From the NCBI GenBank assembly GCA_900548765.1, contig URLU01000027.1:1-16662 (forward strand): 16,662 nt of DNA, in the 5' to 3' direction. A model generated the notes under the pieces. It was not told the origin of the DNA. It was given only the letters and a program-made list of their open reading frames with translations, and did not search any database. Positions 1 to 6,878 of the stretch are shown piece after piece. The translations under genes were made by a program, and so were the position numbers. This DNA is from an uncultured Lachnobacterium sp. GTDB lineage: Bacteria > Bacillota > Clostridia > Lachnospirales > Lachnospiraceae. Numbering within the stretch: position 1 is the first letter of the stretch; each line of letters opens with the position of its first letter.

Positions 1-1583
1 TTAATAAAAAGGTAGACCGTTCAGGAAAGCTCAGTTTTATAACGGTAGCTGACAGGGATGGCAAAAAGACCTACAGGCGCAGTGTGCTTCTGCTTTTGCA
101 AAAGGCAGTCCAGAAGCTGTATGGCAATGAGTCTATGCTCAAGGTACTGTACTCTCTGGGACAGGGCTATTACTGCGAGCTTGTCCTGCCGGAAAGTACA
201 GGCACTGCACAGTCAAAGTGCGGAGAAAACTGCGAGAGCAGTGTGATTGAAGGCAGCAGAAAGGTCAAAATCACAGCCACAGACATAGAGCACATAAGAA
301 CTGTCATGGACACGATTGCAGAGCAGGATATAACCATATACAAGCGAAGCGAAAAGACAGAGCGGGCAGAGAAAGAGTTTAGAGACAGGGGCATGTACGA
401 CAAGGCGAGACTGCTCCACTACAGACGAAGCTCAAGAGTCAACCTCTACAGTCTGGATGGGCTGGATGACTATTTCTACGGATATATGGCACCGTCAACA
501 GGCATGTTAAAGGTCTATGACTTAGCCTTATATGAGGATGGCTTTGTTATAACTTTCCCTGATAAGGACAGCAGAAAAGCAGAGCCGCTTAATACATCCA
601 ACAAATTGTTCCATACCTTAAAGGAGTCACGTGAGTGGAGCAGAATGCTTGGCATTGGAACAATAGGAGCCTTAAACGAAGCAATAGCGTCCGGCAAGGC
701 ACAGGATATAGTGCTTTTGCAGGAAGCCTTGATGGAAGCCCGAATCGGCAATCTTGCTGCTCAGATAGCAGAGGACAGGAAAAAGAAATTTATACTTATA
801 GCAGGACCATCATCATCCGGCAAGACATCCTTTGCAAACAGGCTGTCAATTCAGCTTCAGGCAAAGGGCTTAAAGCCATATCCGCTCAGCCTGGATGACT
901 ATTATGCAGACAGGGAGTTCTGCCCTAGAAATCCGGATGGAAGCTTTGACTTTGAGTGTCTGGAAGCCCTGGATGTGGAGCTGTTTAATCAGAACATGAG
1001 CAAGCTCTTAAATGGTGAAGAAATAGATGCACCATCCTTTAATTTTAAGACAGGTAAAAGAGAGTACAGGGGCAGAAGGATGTCCCTGAGCGATGGAGAA
1101 GTGCTTGTCATAGAGGGAATACACGGACTTAACGACAGGATGTCATATATGCTGCCGGAGGAGAGCAAGTTCAGAATCTATATCTCTGCCCTCACACAGC
1201 TCAATATAGATGAGCACAACCCGCTGCCGACAACAGACGCAAGACTCATCAGGCGTATTGTCCGGGATGCCAGAACCAGAGGCACAGACGCGAGAGAGAC
1301 TATTGCAATGTGGCCATCAGTGCGCAAGGGTGAGGAGGAGAATATTTTCCCATTTCAGGATAGCGCAGATGTGATGTTTAACTCAGCCCTTGTATACGAA
1401 CTTGCAGTTTTAAAGGTATATGCAGAGCCATTGTTATTTGCTATACCAAAGGACTGCCCGGAGTATCTGGAAGCAAAGAGGCTGCTCAAGTTTCTGGATT
1501 ACTTCCTGCCTATGCCGTCGGAGGGGATTTCTAATAATTCGCTTGTCAGGGAGTTTATAGGAGGAAGTTGCTTTAACGTGTAG
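1..1583 (+). CDS. TGS-domain nucleoside kinase (uridine kinase family), 5' partial
   Basis: The reading frame is open to the left edge (first full codon at base 3), so the gene starts upstream; 526 residues are visible. Visible residues 1 to about 60 match the end of a TGS-like domain, followed by a threonyl-tRNA-synthetase-like second domain. A P-loop kinase domain follows, with Walker A GPSSSGKTS at about residue 268. Further kinase-family signatures are LSLDDYY, EGIHGLND and the ARLIRRIVRDARTRG segment. The family phosphorylates uridine/cytidine-type nucleosides with NTP in the cytosol; the function of the fused N-terminal domains is not settled. The GTG at base 84 is in frame but lies inside the conserved domain and is not the start. 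The stop at 1581-1583 is 23 nt before the left inverted repeat of the neighbouring element, whose hairpin may end this transcript. Confidence 0.9.
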   Translation, partial: NKKVDRSGKLSFITVADRDGKKTYRRSVLLLLQKAVQKLYGNESMLKVLYSLGQGYYCELVLPESTGTAQSKCGENCESSVIEGSRKVKITATDIEHIRTVMDTIAEQDITIYKRSEKTERAEKEFRDRGMYDKARLLHYRRSSRVNLYSLDGLDDYFYGYMAPSTGMLKVYDLALYEDGFVITFPDKDSRKAEPLNTSNKLFHTLKESREWSRMLGIGTIGALNEAIASGKAQDIVLLQEALMEARIGNLAAQIAEDRKKKFILIAGPSSSGKTSFANRLSIQLQAKGLKPYPLSLDDYYADREFCPRNPDGSFDFECLEALDVELFNQNMSKLLNGEEIDAPSFNFKTGKREYRGRRMSLSDGEVLVIEGIHGLNDRMSYMLPEESKFRIYISALTQLNIDEHNPLPTTDARLIRRIVRDARTRGTDARETIAMWPSVRKGEEENIFPFQDSADVMFNSALVYELAVLKVYAEPLLFAIPKDCPEYLEAKRLLKFLDYFLPMPSEGISNNSLVREFIGGSCFNV

Positions 1584-1602
1584 AAAATTTGTAAAGTGTA
1601 TT

Positions 1603-1641
1603 AAAGAAAACTGCCAGCAGTGTTTCAACTACTGGCAGTTT
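1603..1641 (-). terminator. Outward-facing hairpin terminator in left inverted repeat
   Basis: Read on the minus strand, a 14-bp stem (arms 1641-1628 and 1621-1608) contains one G-U wobble and a 6-nt loop and is followed by TTTTCTTT. Read on the plus strand the wobble becomes a C-A mismatch and the T run is interrupted. The structure is therefore best formed by transcripts leaving the element leftward, and is only a weak terminator for the kinase gene. Confidence 0.55.
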
Positions 1642-1673
1642 GTGGCTTCCTTAAAATTGAGTGATAGTTCTTT
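1607..1673 (+). repeat. Left 67-bp inverted repeat of Rpn element
   Basis: Bases 1607-1673 are the reverse complement of 2972-3038 at 65 of 67 positions (mismatches at 1627 and 1642). The match stops abruptly at 1674/2971. The outer half of the repeat is itself a hairpin; the inner half (GGCTTCCTTAAAATTGAGTG and following) is not. Confidence 0.92.
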
Positions 1674-1947
1674 GGGAGAACTATTGCCCGTTTTATTCAT
1701 ATCTTCTTAACTCCTTTATCCCAAACTATTGCGCTAAATCGGTCTTAATGTTACTATACAATCAAAGCATAATGTTTTGGGCTATACTTGCAGTATAACA
1801 AGACCTTAAATTTAATTTCAATGCCTATGGCATACAAATCTAAAACATGTAAATGCATATACGATTCAGAAATTCATGCTTTTAATCACAAACTTACAAC
1901 TAAATATGGAACCAGTAAACATGCTATAGTATTAGGAGGGAAAATTT
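1674..1947 (+). other. AT-rich leader of the Rpn gene, no gene seen
   Basis: This is noncoding sequence between the left repeat and the Rpn gene. It holds a perfect 15-bp palindrome, TATACT-TGC-AGTATA, at 1783-1797, and a possible weak promoter (TTAATG, 17 nt, CATAAT around 1745-1773). An open frame from about 1788 to 2030 looks like chance: its last 30 codons are an out-of-frame reading of the Rpn N terminus. The ribosome binding site AGGAGGG at 1934-1940 belongs to the Rpn gene. Confidence 0.5.
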
Positions 1948-2901
1948 ACGTTAGCGAAAGAAAAATTAAAACAGGATTCGGCAGAGAAAAGCTACTGGCG
2001 AAACAACGAGGAATTTGCGGACTTGTTTAACGCATATTTATATGGAGGAAAACAGGTTATTATCGCAGATAAATTAGAGGAGGTGGACACCGATACATCA
2101 GGTCTTGTCGAAATAAATGATGTAAAGGAAAGCGTCAAAGGCTCAAGGGACGTCATAAAGATTGCTAAGAAATATAATGGCATAGAGTATGCCCTTCTCG
2201 CAGTCGAAAATCAGGAGGGTGTGCATTATGCCATGCCAGTCCGTGTAATGGGCTATGACCACTATACCTACAATAAGCAGTATCAGGACAGGAAAAAGTA
2301 TTATAAGGATAACAATATCCCGCTCACCGGCGATGAATTTATCTCAGGCATACGAAAAAATGATAAATTTGTACCGGTATTCACATTGGTGTTGTATTAT
2401 GGTGAAGAAGAATGGGATGGTCCAAAATGTCTGCACGATATGTTAGATATACCTAACGAAATGAAGAGCTACATTAATAACTACACCATCAATGTTGTTG
2501 AACTCAAGAAAAACAACTTAAATTTACAAAATAAGAATAATATTGACTTGTTTAAAATAATGTCTATAGTATATGATATGAATAGAGACAGGCAGGAACG
2601 AAAACAACTGCTTTCCCAATATGAAGCAAATCAAACTATAGATGAATGTGTAGTCGATGTAATAGCATCTATTACAAAAATGAATATAAATTACAATAAG
2701 GCAGGTGAGCGAAAAATGTGTACATTGTGGGACGAAGTAAGAGAAGAAGGACGCGAAGAAGGAATTAAAACAGAAATTTTTTCAAGTGTTCAGGAGGGCG
2801 ACTACGGTGTAAAGCGCGGAGCTGAAAAGCTCGGCATAACAGAGGAGGAGTTTATCAAGCGTATGGAGGCTGCCGGATATAAGCTTCCTGCACTTGCGTA
2901 A
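1948..2901 (+). CDS. Rpn family PD-(D/E)XK nuclease / putative transposase, start codon altered
   Basis: The protein resembles the Rpn/PDDEXK_2 family: an N-terminal SYWRNNEEFADLFNAYLYGG, LEEVDTDTS, then a catalytic-type region with D68 and E87-N-Q89, followed by HYAMPVRVMGYD. The family shows PD-(D/E)XK nuclease signatures; E. coli RpnA promotes recA-independent recombination and is a DNA endonuclease. The C terminus has the charged REEGREEG repeat common in this family. Homology begins at 1948: AGGAGGG lies 7 nt before that point, but the codon is ACG, not ATG, and the first in-frame TTG (2023, residue 26) would delete conserved residues. So either ACG is used inefficiently or the gene has lost its start. 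The rest of the frame is intact (317 residues counted from 1948), suggesting a recent change or a base error. The only neighbours in the unit are the inverted repeats. Confidence 0.8.
   Translation, partial: TLAKEKLKQDSAEKSYWRNNEEFADLFNAYLYGGKQVIIADKLEEVDTDTSGLVEINDVKESVKGSRDVIKIAKKYNGIEYALLAVENQEGVHYAMPVRVMGYDHYTYNKQYQDRKKYYKDNNIPLTGDEFISGIRKNDKFVPVFTLVLYYGEEEWDGPKCLHDMLDIPNEMKSYINNYTINVVELKKNNLNLQNKNNIDLFKIMSIVYDMNRDRQERKQLLSQYEANQTIDECVVDVIASITKMNINYNKAGERKMCTLWDEVREEGREEGIKTEIFSSVQEGDYGVKRGAEKLGITEEEFIKRMEAAGYKLPALA
2716..2901 (+). CDS. Possible internally initiated Rpn C-terminal protein (61 aa)
   Basis: Inside the Rpn gene and in frame with it, AGGTGAG at 2703-2709 stands 6 nt before an ATG at 2716, a textbook initiation site. 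The product would start MCTLWDEVREEG and contain the charged linker plus a small helical domain (GVKRGAEKLGITEEEFIKRM). In E. coli, rpn genes are known to express a short C-terminal protein from an internal start that counteracts the full-length toxic nuclease. By analogy this could be the same arrangement, but no expression evidence is available here. The site could also be a chance match. Confidence 0.35.
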   Translation: MCTLWDEVREEGREEGIKTEIFSSVQEGDYGVKRGAEKLGITEEEFIKRMEAAGYKLPALA

Positions 2902-2971
2902 GCACTTTAAAGTCTGTTGTCACAGATAGGCTTTTTCAAAACAGAATAAATTTTTTTATGAAATTAATTTA

Positions 2972-3038
2972 AAAGAACTATCACTCAATTTTAAGGAAGC
3001 CATAAACTGCCAGTAGTAGAAACACTGCTGGCAGTTTT
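2972..3038 (-). repeat. Right 67-bp inverted repeat of Rpn element
   Basis: Inverted copy of 1607-1673 (65/67). It begins 70 nt after the Rpn stop codon and ends 26 nt before the convergent hydrolase stop codon. Confidence 0.92.
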
Positions 3039-3039
3039 T
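3004..3039 (+). terminator. Hairpin terminator after the Rpn gene
   Basis: A 14-bp stem (3004-3017 with 3024-3037, one T-G wobble) has a 6-nt loop and runs into five T bases at 3035-3039. It can end the Rpn transcript. The opposite strand offers a weaker version to the convergent hydrolase gene. Confidence 0.75.
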
Positions 3040-3064
3040 ATGAAAGATTTTTAATTATAAGGCG

Positions 3065-3796
3065 TTAGTGCGTAAGCAAATCCACAGTAGTCTGTATCTG
3101 TTCCGCATTGGTAATGGTAGGCACACCATCACCGTCTTGTTCTCCATAGCTGCCGAAGTAGGCATGACAGCCTCCATCAATTACATACTCGTGATAACCC
3201 TCAGGCAGATTTTTCAAATCCTTTTCATAGTTATCCATATTCAAAACCCCATCATTAGAGCCATGTACCAGATACACATCAAGGTCAGTATCTGACAAAT
3301 CACTTGAAGCATAGGCTCCCAGCAGATACACTCCCTTAAACGCATCGGCATGCTTTGAGGCGTAATTTGAAGCCATGGCACCACCCAGAGAGTGACCGCC
3401 TATGTACCAGTCATAATCAGAATCGGCTACATAATCATCAATATATTTAGAAGCAGCCTCTGGGCTTAAAACCGCCAGATTGAGAGGCATCTTAGGCAGT
3501 ATGCACAGATAACCATTTTCAGCAAAAGCCATCATGAGAGGAGCGTAAGCATCATACTCGACCTTGCCGCCGGGATAAAATATAAGACCGGCAGTAATCG
3601 TGTCAGGTGTGAAGACAATTGTATCATCATCCAGATAGCCGACAGAGACATCACGGCTTCCCTTTAGAGCCTCATGAGCAGTCTTGTTAGCAGAGTAACT
3701 GTCGGAAGCATACACATCTATTCCAATTATTGATGCGATTATGATTACAGCCACAACTATGAGTGCGACCAACCATTTTTTATTTTTCTTCTTCAT
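3065..3796 (-). CDS. Membrane-anchored alpha/beta hydrolase
   Basis: A 243-residue protein with a lysine-rich N terminus and one hydrophobic segment (residues about 8-30), either an uncleaved anchor or a signal peptide, so the catalytic part is probably outside the cell. The alpha/beta hydrolase triad is visible: nucleophile S136 in GHSLGG, acid D182 in GSNDG, and H211 in GGCHAYFGSYG. An oxyanion-type YPGGKV lies at 74-79. The layout fits the alpha/beta hydrolase 5 type family, which includes esterase/lipase-like proteins; the substrate is unknown. The start is ATG at 3796, with AAGGA about 9 nt upstream. It is monocistronic and downstream of rnpB on the same strand, but separated from it by a terminator. 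The DGDG near the C terminus (221-224) looks like part of the His loop rather than a calcium site. Confidence 0.85.
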   Translation of the reverse strand: MKKKNKKWLVALIVVAVIIIASIIGIDVYASDSYSANKTAHEALKGSRDVSVGYLDDDTIVFTPDTITAGLIFYPGGKVEYDAYAPLMMAFAENGYLCILPKMPLNLAVLSPEAASKYIDDYVADSDYDWYIGGHSLGGAMASNYASKHADAFKGVYLLGAYASSDLSDTDLDVYLVHGSNDGVLNMDNYEKDLKNLPEGYHEYVIDGGCHAYFGSYGEQDGDGVPTITNAEQIQTTVDLLTH

Positions 3797-3986
3797 AGAG
3801 TGAATCCTTTCTTGAATTTATACAATTTTATAAAATGAAATTATATATACTATAGTGAATAGTTTATATATATTTTCTGCTATAAATGTTATAGCTTATG
3901 GGTAATTATATCAGTAACCTTCGAGTGCATATGTGACATACCATACAAAGCCTTTGATAATAGCCATGATGAATGGACAGAAAAAT
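3797..3986. other. AT-rich intergenic region between hydrolase and rnpB terminator
   Basis: Very AT-rich sequence that must hold the hydrolase promoter on the minus strand. A TATAAT-like box is present in the TATATATAAT run around 3839-3848, but no convincing -35 box is visible. An imperfect inverted repeat centred on AGTGA (about 3837-3877) could be an operator or simply AT-rich chance. No gene is seen. Confidence 0.35.
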
Positions 3987-4013
3987 AAAAAAAACCCCAG
4001 CAAAAATGCTAGG
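3987..4013 (-). terminator. rnpB terminator
   Basis: On the minus strand CCTAGCA-TTTT-TGCTGGG forms a 7-bp stem (one U-G) directly followed by eight T bases (3994-3987). It sits immediately after the conserved 3' end of RNase P RNA. Confidence 0.88.
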
Positions 4014-4014
4014 A

Positions 4015-4363
4015 TTTAAATCAGCAGGACGATAAGCCGGGTTATGTCGTTGAGTGATCATCTATCTAGGACGACTGTCGCCAATCGCCTCAAGCGACCT
4101 ACCTAAAGCTAGCGGGCCACGTCAATGCTTTGCTTCGGTCTTGCTTCGAATGGGGTTTACATATGCCCTCCCTGTTACCAGTGAGGCGGTAGTCTCTTAC
4201 ACTGCCATTCCACCCTTACCACAAAAGTGGCGGTATATTTCTGTTGCACTGTCCTTAGAGTTTCCTCCACCGGCCGTTAACCGGCATCCTGCCCTATGAA
4301 GCCCGGACTTTCCTCACCTGCGGTCTTTCGACACTTGCAGCCGCGATCACCTGTCCTGCACAA
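4015..4363 (-). ncRNA. rnpB: RNase P RNA (catalytic subunit)
   Basis: This is the catalytic RNA of RNase P, which cleaves the 5' leader from tRNA precursors. The conserved 5' core GAGGAAAGTCCGGGC lies at 4315-4301 and the conserved 3' core ATAACCCGGCTTAT at 4045-4032. The P1 ends pair perfectly over seven bases (GCAGGAC at 4359-4353 with GTCCTGC at 4030-4024). The length of about 350 nt and the AGGGCAGGATGCCGG region fit a bacterial RNase P RNA. Ends are approximate: the 5' end is placed by the promoter, and the 3' end just before the terminator. An open frame at 4054-4299 on the opposite strand is incidental. Confidence 0.97.
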
Positions 4364-4369
4364 TTTCAT

Positions 4370-4398
4370 AATATACCAAGACTTTAAAGCAAAATCAA
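4370..4398 (-). promoter_or_regulatory. rnpB promoter
   Basis: Minus-strand TTGATT (4398-4393), 17-nt spacer, TATATT (4375-4370). This places the start of transcription near 4363, a few bases before the P1 helix of the RNA. Confidence 0.75.
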
Positions 4399-4448
4399 GT
4401 GTATTAGTAAACTATTTATAAAATGTTTCTTAAAAGACGATACTTCTG

Positions 4449-4477
4449 TTGACTAGGCATTTTTACAAGGGTAAGAT
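4449..4477 (+). promoter_or_regulatory. Promoter of the zinc-ribbon/DUF5685/J-protein cluster
   Basis: TTGACT (4449-4454), 17-nt spacer, TAAGAT (4472-4477). It stands 45 nt before the first gene of the cluster and is back to back with the rnpB promoter. Confidence 0.7.
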
Positions 4478-4522
4478 GACTCTTGTACTTAAGAATAGCA
4501 GTATGGAAAATGAGGAAATGTA

Positions 4523-4918
4523 ATGAGAGAAAAAATTGCAAGATTTATGGTGGGAAGAAATGGTGCAGATGAGCTGGCAAGATTTGAGTCAATATTTGTC
4601 TGGGTTCTTCTTTTAATATCAATATTTTCAAGAGCATGGATTTTTGACCTGCTGGCATTTGCGGTGATTGGACATATGTATTTCAGGATAATGTCCAGGA
4701 ACGTCAGCAAGAGATATGAGGAAAATCAGAAATTTGTAAATTTCAGATACAGAATTGTTGTTAAATGGGATAAAATGAAAAAACGTATGGCACAAAGGAA
4801 AACATATAAATTTTTCAAGTGCCCAACCTGTAAACAGGAAGTGAGAGTTCCAAAGGGACATGGCAAAATTGAAATCACATGTCCAAAGTGCAGGGAGCGT
4901 TTTGTAAAACACAGTTAA
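4523..4918 (+). CDS. Small membrane protein with C-terminal zinc ribbon
   Basis: A 131-residue protein of unknown function. Residues about 24-57 form two closely spaced hydrophobic segments, a likely membrane hairpin. A basic stretch (about 58-98, KKRMAQRK and similar) follows, then a short zinc ribbon with CPTC (C100, C103) and CPKC (C120, C123). The expected topology puts the ribbon in the cytosol at the membrane surface. The start ATG has GAGG 7 nt upstream and a good promoter before that. The gene is 15 nt from the next gene and is probably cotranscribed with it and the J-protein. I recognise the architecture as one of many small Clostridia zinc-ribbon proteins, but no assigned role. Confidence 0.75.
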   Translation: MREKIARFMVGRNGADELARFESIFVWVLLLISIFSRAWIFDLLAFAVIGHMYFRIMSRNVSKRYEENQKFVNFRYRIVVKWDKMKKRMAQRKTYKFFKCPTCKQEVRVPKGHGKIEITCPKCRERFVKHS

Positions 4919-4933
4919 ATCAAGGAGCATTAT

Positions 4934-5779
4934 ATGTTCGGGTATATAAATATAAATAGAAAGCAGTTGTCTGAGGATGATTACCATACATACCAGAGCT
5001 ATTATTGTGGTTTATGCCAGACGCTTAAGAAAAATTGCGGCGCGAGAGGGCAGATGCTTTTAAACTATGATATGACTTTTCTAATCGTGCTGCTGACAGG
5101 CCTATATGAACCTCAGAATGAGCAGACAGCAAGCTTTACCTGTGCGGTACATCCAGCGAAGAAGAGAAAATACTGCATAAATGATATTACTAGTTATGCA
5201 GCAGATATGAATATAATACTTGCCTACCATAATCTGGTTGATGACTGGAAGGATGATAAAAATTATGCTAAGAAAAAAATTGCAGAGCTTATAAAGTCAG
5301 ATTATGAGGCTGCCGCAAAGCGTAATCCGCGTCAGACAGAAGCCGTTGAAAAATATATGGAAAAGCTTGCAGCCTATGAGGAGGGTCAGGAGAGAAATAT
5401 TGACCTGGTGGCAGGACTCACAGGAGAGATGCTGGGTGAAATATTTGCATGGAAGCAGGATGAATGGTATGATGAAGTCAAGACTCTCGGAATGTATATG
5501 GGAAAATTCATATATATGATGGATGCTTACGAGGATTTGGAAAAGGATGAAAAATCAAATGCCTACAATCCGCTTCTGTTCCTTAAGGAAGAGCATGGTG
5601 ACAATTTTGAGACGCTATGCAGGCTTATGATGACAAGTCTGATGTCAGAATGTGCCAAGTCCTTCGAGAGGCTTCCTATACTGCTTCACGCAGAGATTTT
5701 GAGAAATGTATTATATTCCGGTGTATGGTGTAAGTACGAGTACATCCAGATGAAGAGAAAAAAGAGGACAGGTAAATGA
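4934..5779 (+). CDS. DUF5685-like protein, unknown function
   Basis: A 281-residue protein opening MFGYININRKQL and carrying YYCGLC (C25, C28), C35, CAVHP (C70, H73) and C81, a possible metal-binding set; I assign it to DUF5685 from recollection. The rest is predicted to be helical. Two acid-rich motifs stand out: DDWKDD at 103-108 and DAYEDLEKD at 197-205, spaced like the paired Asp motifs of helical isoprenoid synthases of the squalene/phytoene synthase type. That resemblance is my inference, not an established assignment. The start is preceded by AAGGAG. The stop overlaps the next start (ATGA), so translation is probably coupled to the J-protein. No membrane segment or signal peptide is visible. 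Confidence 0.75.
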   Translation: MFGYININRKQLSEDDYHTYQSYYCGLCQTLKKNCGARGQMLLNYDMTFLIVLLTGLYEPQNEQTASFTCAVHPAKKRKYCINDITSYAADMNIILAYHNLVDDWKDDKNYAKKKIAELIKSDYEAAAKRNPRQTEAVEKYMEKLAAYEEGQERNIDLVAGLTGEMLGEIFAWKQDEWYDEVKTLGMYMGKFIYMMDAYEDLEKDEKSNAYNPLLFLKEEHGDNFETLCRLMMTSLMSECAKSFERLPILLHAEILRNVLYSGVWCKYEYIQMKRKKRTGK

Positions 5780-6426
5780 TGGATCCCTATCAGGTACTGG
5801 GCGTTTCGCGAGGTGCCTCAGACGAGGAAATAAAAAAAGCATATAGAAGCAAGAGCAGAATGTATCACCCTGACGCCAATATAAATAGCCCTAATAAGGC
5901 TCAGGCAGAGGAAAAGTTCAAGGAAGTGCAGCAGGCATATGACCAGATAATGAAGGAAAAACAGCAGGGTACTTCAGCTTATGGCAGTGGTGCCGGCGGC
6001 TATTCAGATGCAAGCTTCGGAGGCTTCACAGGCAGATATTATTATAACAATGCAGGGAACCAGTCGTCCGAATCGCCAAAGATGCAGGCGGCAGCAAACT
6101 ATATCAGGGCAAGAGCTTATTCACAGGCATTGCATGTCTTAAATGACATACCATTTTCAGAGAGACAGGGCAGGTGGTATTATTATAGTGCCATAGCAAA
6201 TGATGGAATGGGCAATACCGCCACAGCTATAGAACACATCCAGCGTGCAGTAACACTTGAGCCAAGTAATTTGCAGTACAGGCAGTTCCAGCAGCACTTA
6301 GAGTATGGTGGAACATGGTACTCAGATATGGGCAGAAACTATGACAGACCCTATTCAGGAATGGGAAGCATGTGCTTAAGTCTTCTGTGTCTGCAGGCGA
6401 TGTGCGGACCATGCTGCTGTCTGTAA
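5776..6426 (+). CDS. J-domain protein with TPR-like repeats and cysteine-rich tail
   Basis: A 216-residue protein. Residues 3 to about 62 form a J domain with the HPD motif at 31-33, which in this family stimulates Hsp70 (DnaK) ATPase. A Gly/Ser/Tyr linker (65-100) follows, then a helical stretch with TPR-like character (105-175: AANYIRARAYSQALHVLNDI, then AIEHIQRAVTLEPSN). The last 17 residues are hydrophobic with six cysteines (200, 205, 210, 213, 214, 215), ending GPCCCL. It lacks the G/F-zinc finger-CTD arrangement of true DnaJ, so it is a dedicated co-chaperone rather than the general one. The start overlaps the previous stop; ATGATG gives two equivalent starts (5776 or 5779). The partner is presumably the neighbouring DUF5685 or zinc-ribbon protein. 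No strong terminator is seen after it; TGCTGC/GCAGCA at 6412-6435 is only a weak hairpin. Confidence 0.85.
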   Translation: MMDPYQVLGVSRGASDEEIKKAYRSKSRMYHPDANINSPNKAQAEEKFKEVQQAYDQIMKEKQQGTSAYGSGAGGYSDASFGGFTGRYYYNNAGNQSSESPKMQAAANYIRARAYSQALHVLNDIPFSERQGRWYYYSAIANDGMGNTATAIEHIQRAVTLEPSNLQYRQFQQHLEYGGTWYSDMGRNYDRPYSGMGSMCLSLLCLQAMCGPCCCL

Positions 6427-6488
6427 ACCGCAGCACATATTTATTCTTGGGTTAAAATTCATAGTATGTAGTAGCTTTTCTGTATAAT

Positions 6489-6878
6489 TTACAATCTGTA
6501 CTCGTACCACTCATCATAAGTCTGTATGAAACCGATAGACAAAAACATAGCCTGACTCTGCTTGTTAAAGGAATAGATATTAGCCTTAACAGAAGCCATA
6601 CCCTTATCCTTAACAAGTAGAATCATGTCCAGGGCACAGCGTCGGCTAATGTGCATATTCTGATAATCCTTGCAAATCACAATAGCAATCTCAGTATTAT
6701 CCCACAGAAAACCACAACGTAAAAATCCTGTAAGCCCAGGTGTCAGAAGGTACTCAAAACAAAAATCGGCATGTGGTGCAAATATATATACTGGTTTGTG
6801 ACTGTGAAGAATATTAGAAAATCTTATATTCGTAACCCGGAACAAACCAGTATATATATTTGCACCACATGCCTTCAC
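6489..6878 (-). pseudogene. GNAT acetyltransferase remnant (C-terminal part)
   Basis: The C-terminal 75 or so residues read as a GNAT N-acetyltransferase: TEIAIVICKDYQNMHISRRC (acetyl-CoA loop region), then VKANIYSFNKQSQAMFLSIGF and WYEYRL. The upstream part does not look like a GNAT N terminus: it is the arm of a large palindrome (6739-6903), with a GTG start inside that palindrome and no clear ribosome binding site. The loop that normally ends in IGRR reads ISRR here. I infer the original 5' half was lost or replaced by the palindrome. The family transfers acetyl from acetyl-CoA to amines; this copy is probably not functional. It lies downstream of, and on the same strand as, the PH-domain gene. 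Confidence 0.7.

Larger units (their letters stand above)
1607..3038 (+). mobile_element. Candidate inverted-repeat-bounded Rpn/PDDEXK_2 element, 1432 bp
   Basis: A single gene of the Rpn recombination-promoting nuclease / putative transposase family sits between long, near-identical inverted repeats. The unit separates two unrelated housekeeping-type genes: the nucleoside kinase and, on the opposite strand, an alpha/beta hydrolase. I see no target-site duplication: the bases just outside (TTAAAG on the left, TATGAAAG on the right) do not form a direct repeat. The extent is inferred from the repeats alone. Alternatives are a repeated terminator sequence that happens to lie on both sides, or an old duplication. 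Confidence is high for the repeats and moderate for mobility. Confidence 0.6.

Noticed and set aside
1590..1606. Target-site duplication next to the Rpn element
   Set aside because: The flanks share only a short AAAG that is not adjacent to both repeat ends, so a duplication cannot be claimed.
1788..2030. 80-codon open frame before the Rpn gene
   Set aside because: Its second half is an out-of-frame reading of the Rpn N terminus, it has no ribosome binding site, and the first half shows no recognisable protein character.
3100..3140. Calcium-loop motif DGDGVP in the hydrolase
   Set aside because: It lies just after the catalytic His and lacks the flanking Asp ligands; it more likely forms part of the active-site loop.
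4054..4299. 81-codon open frame on the plus strand
   Set aside because: It lies entirely on the complement of the RNase P RNA gene.
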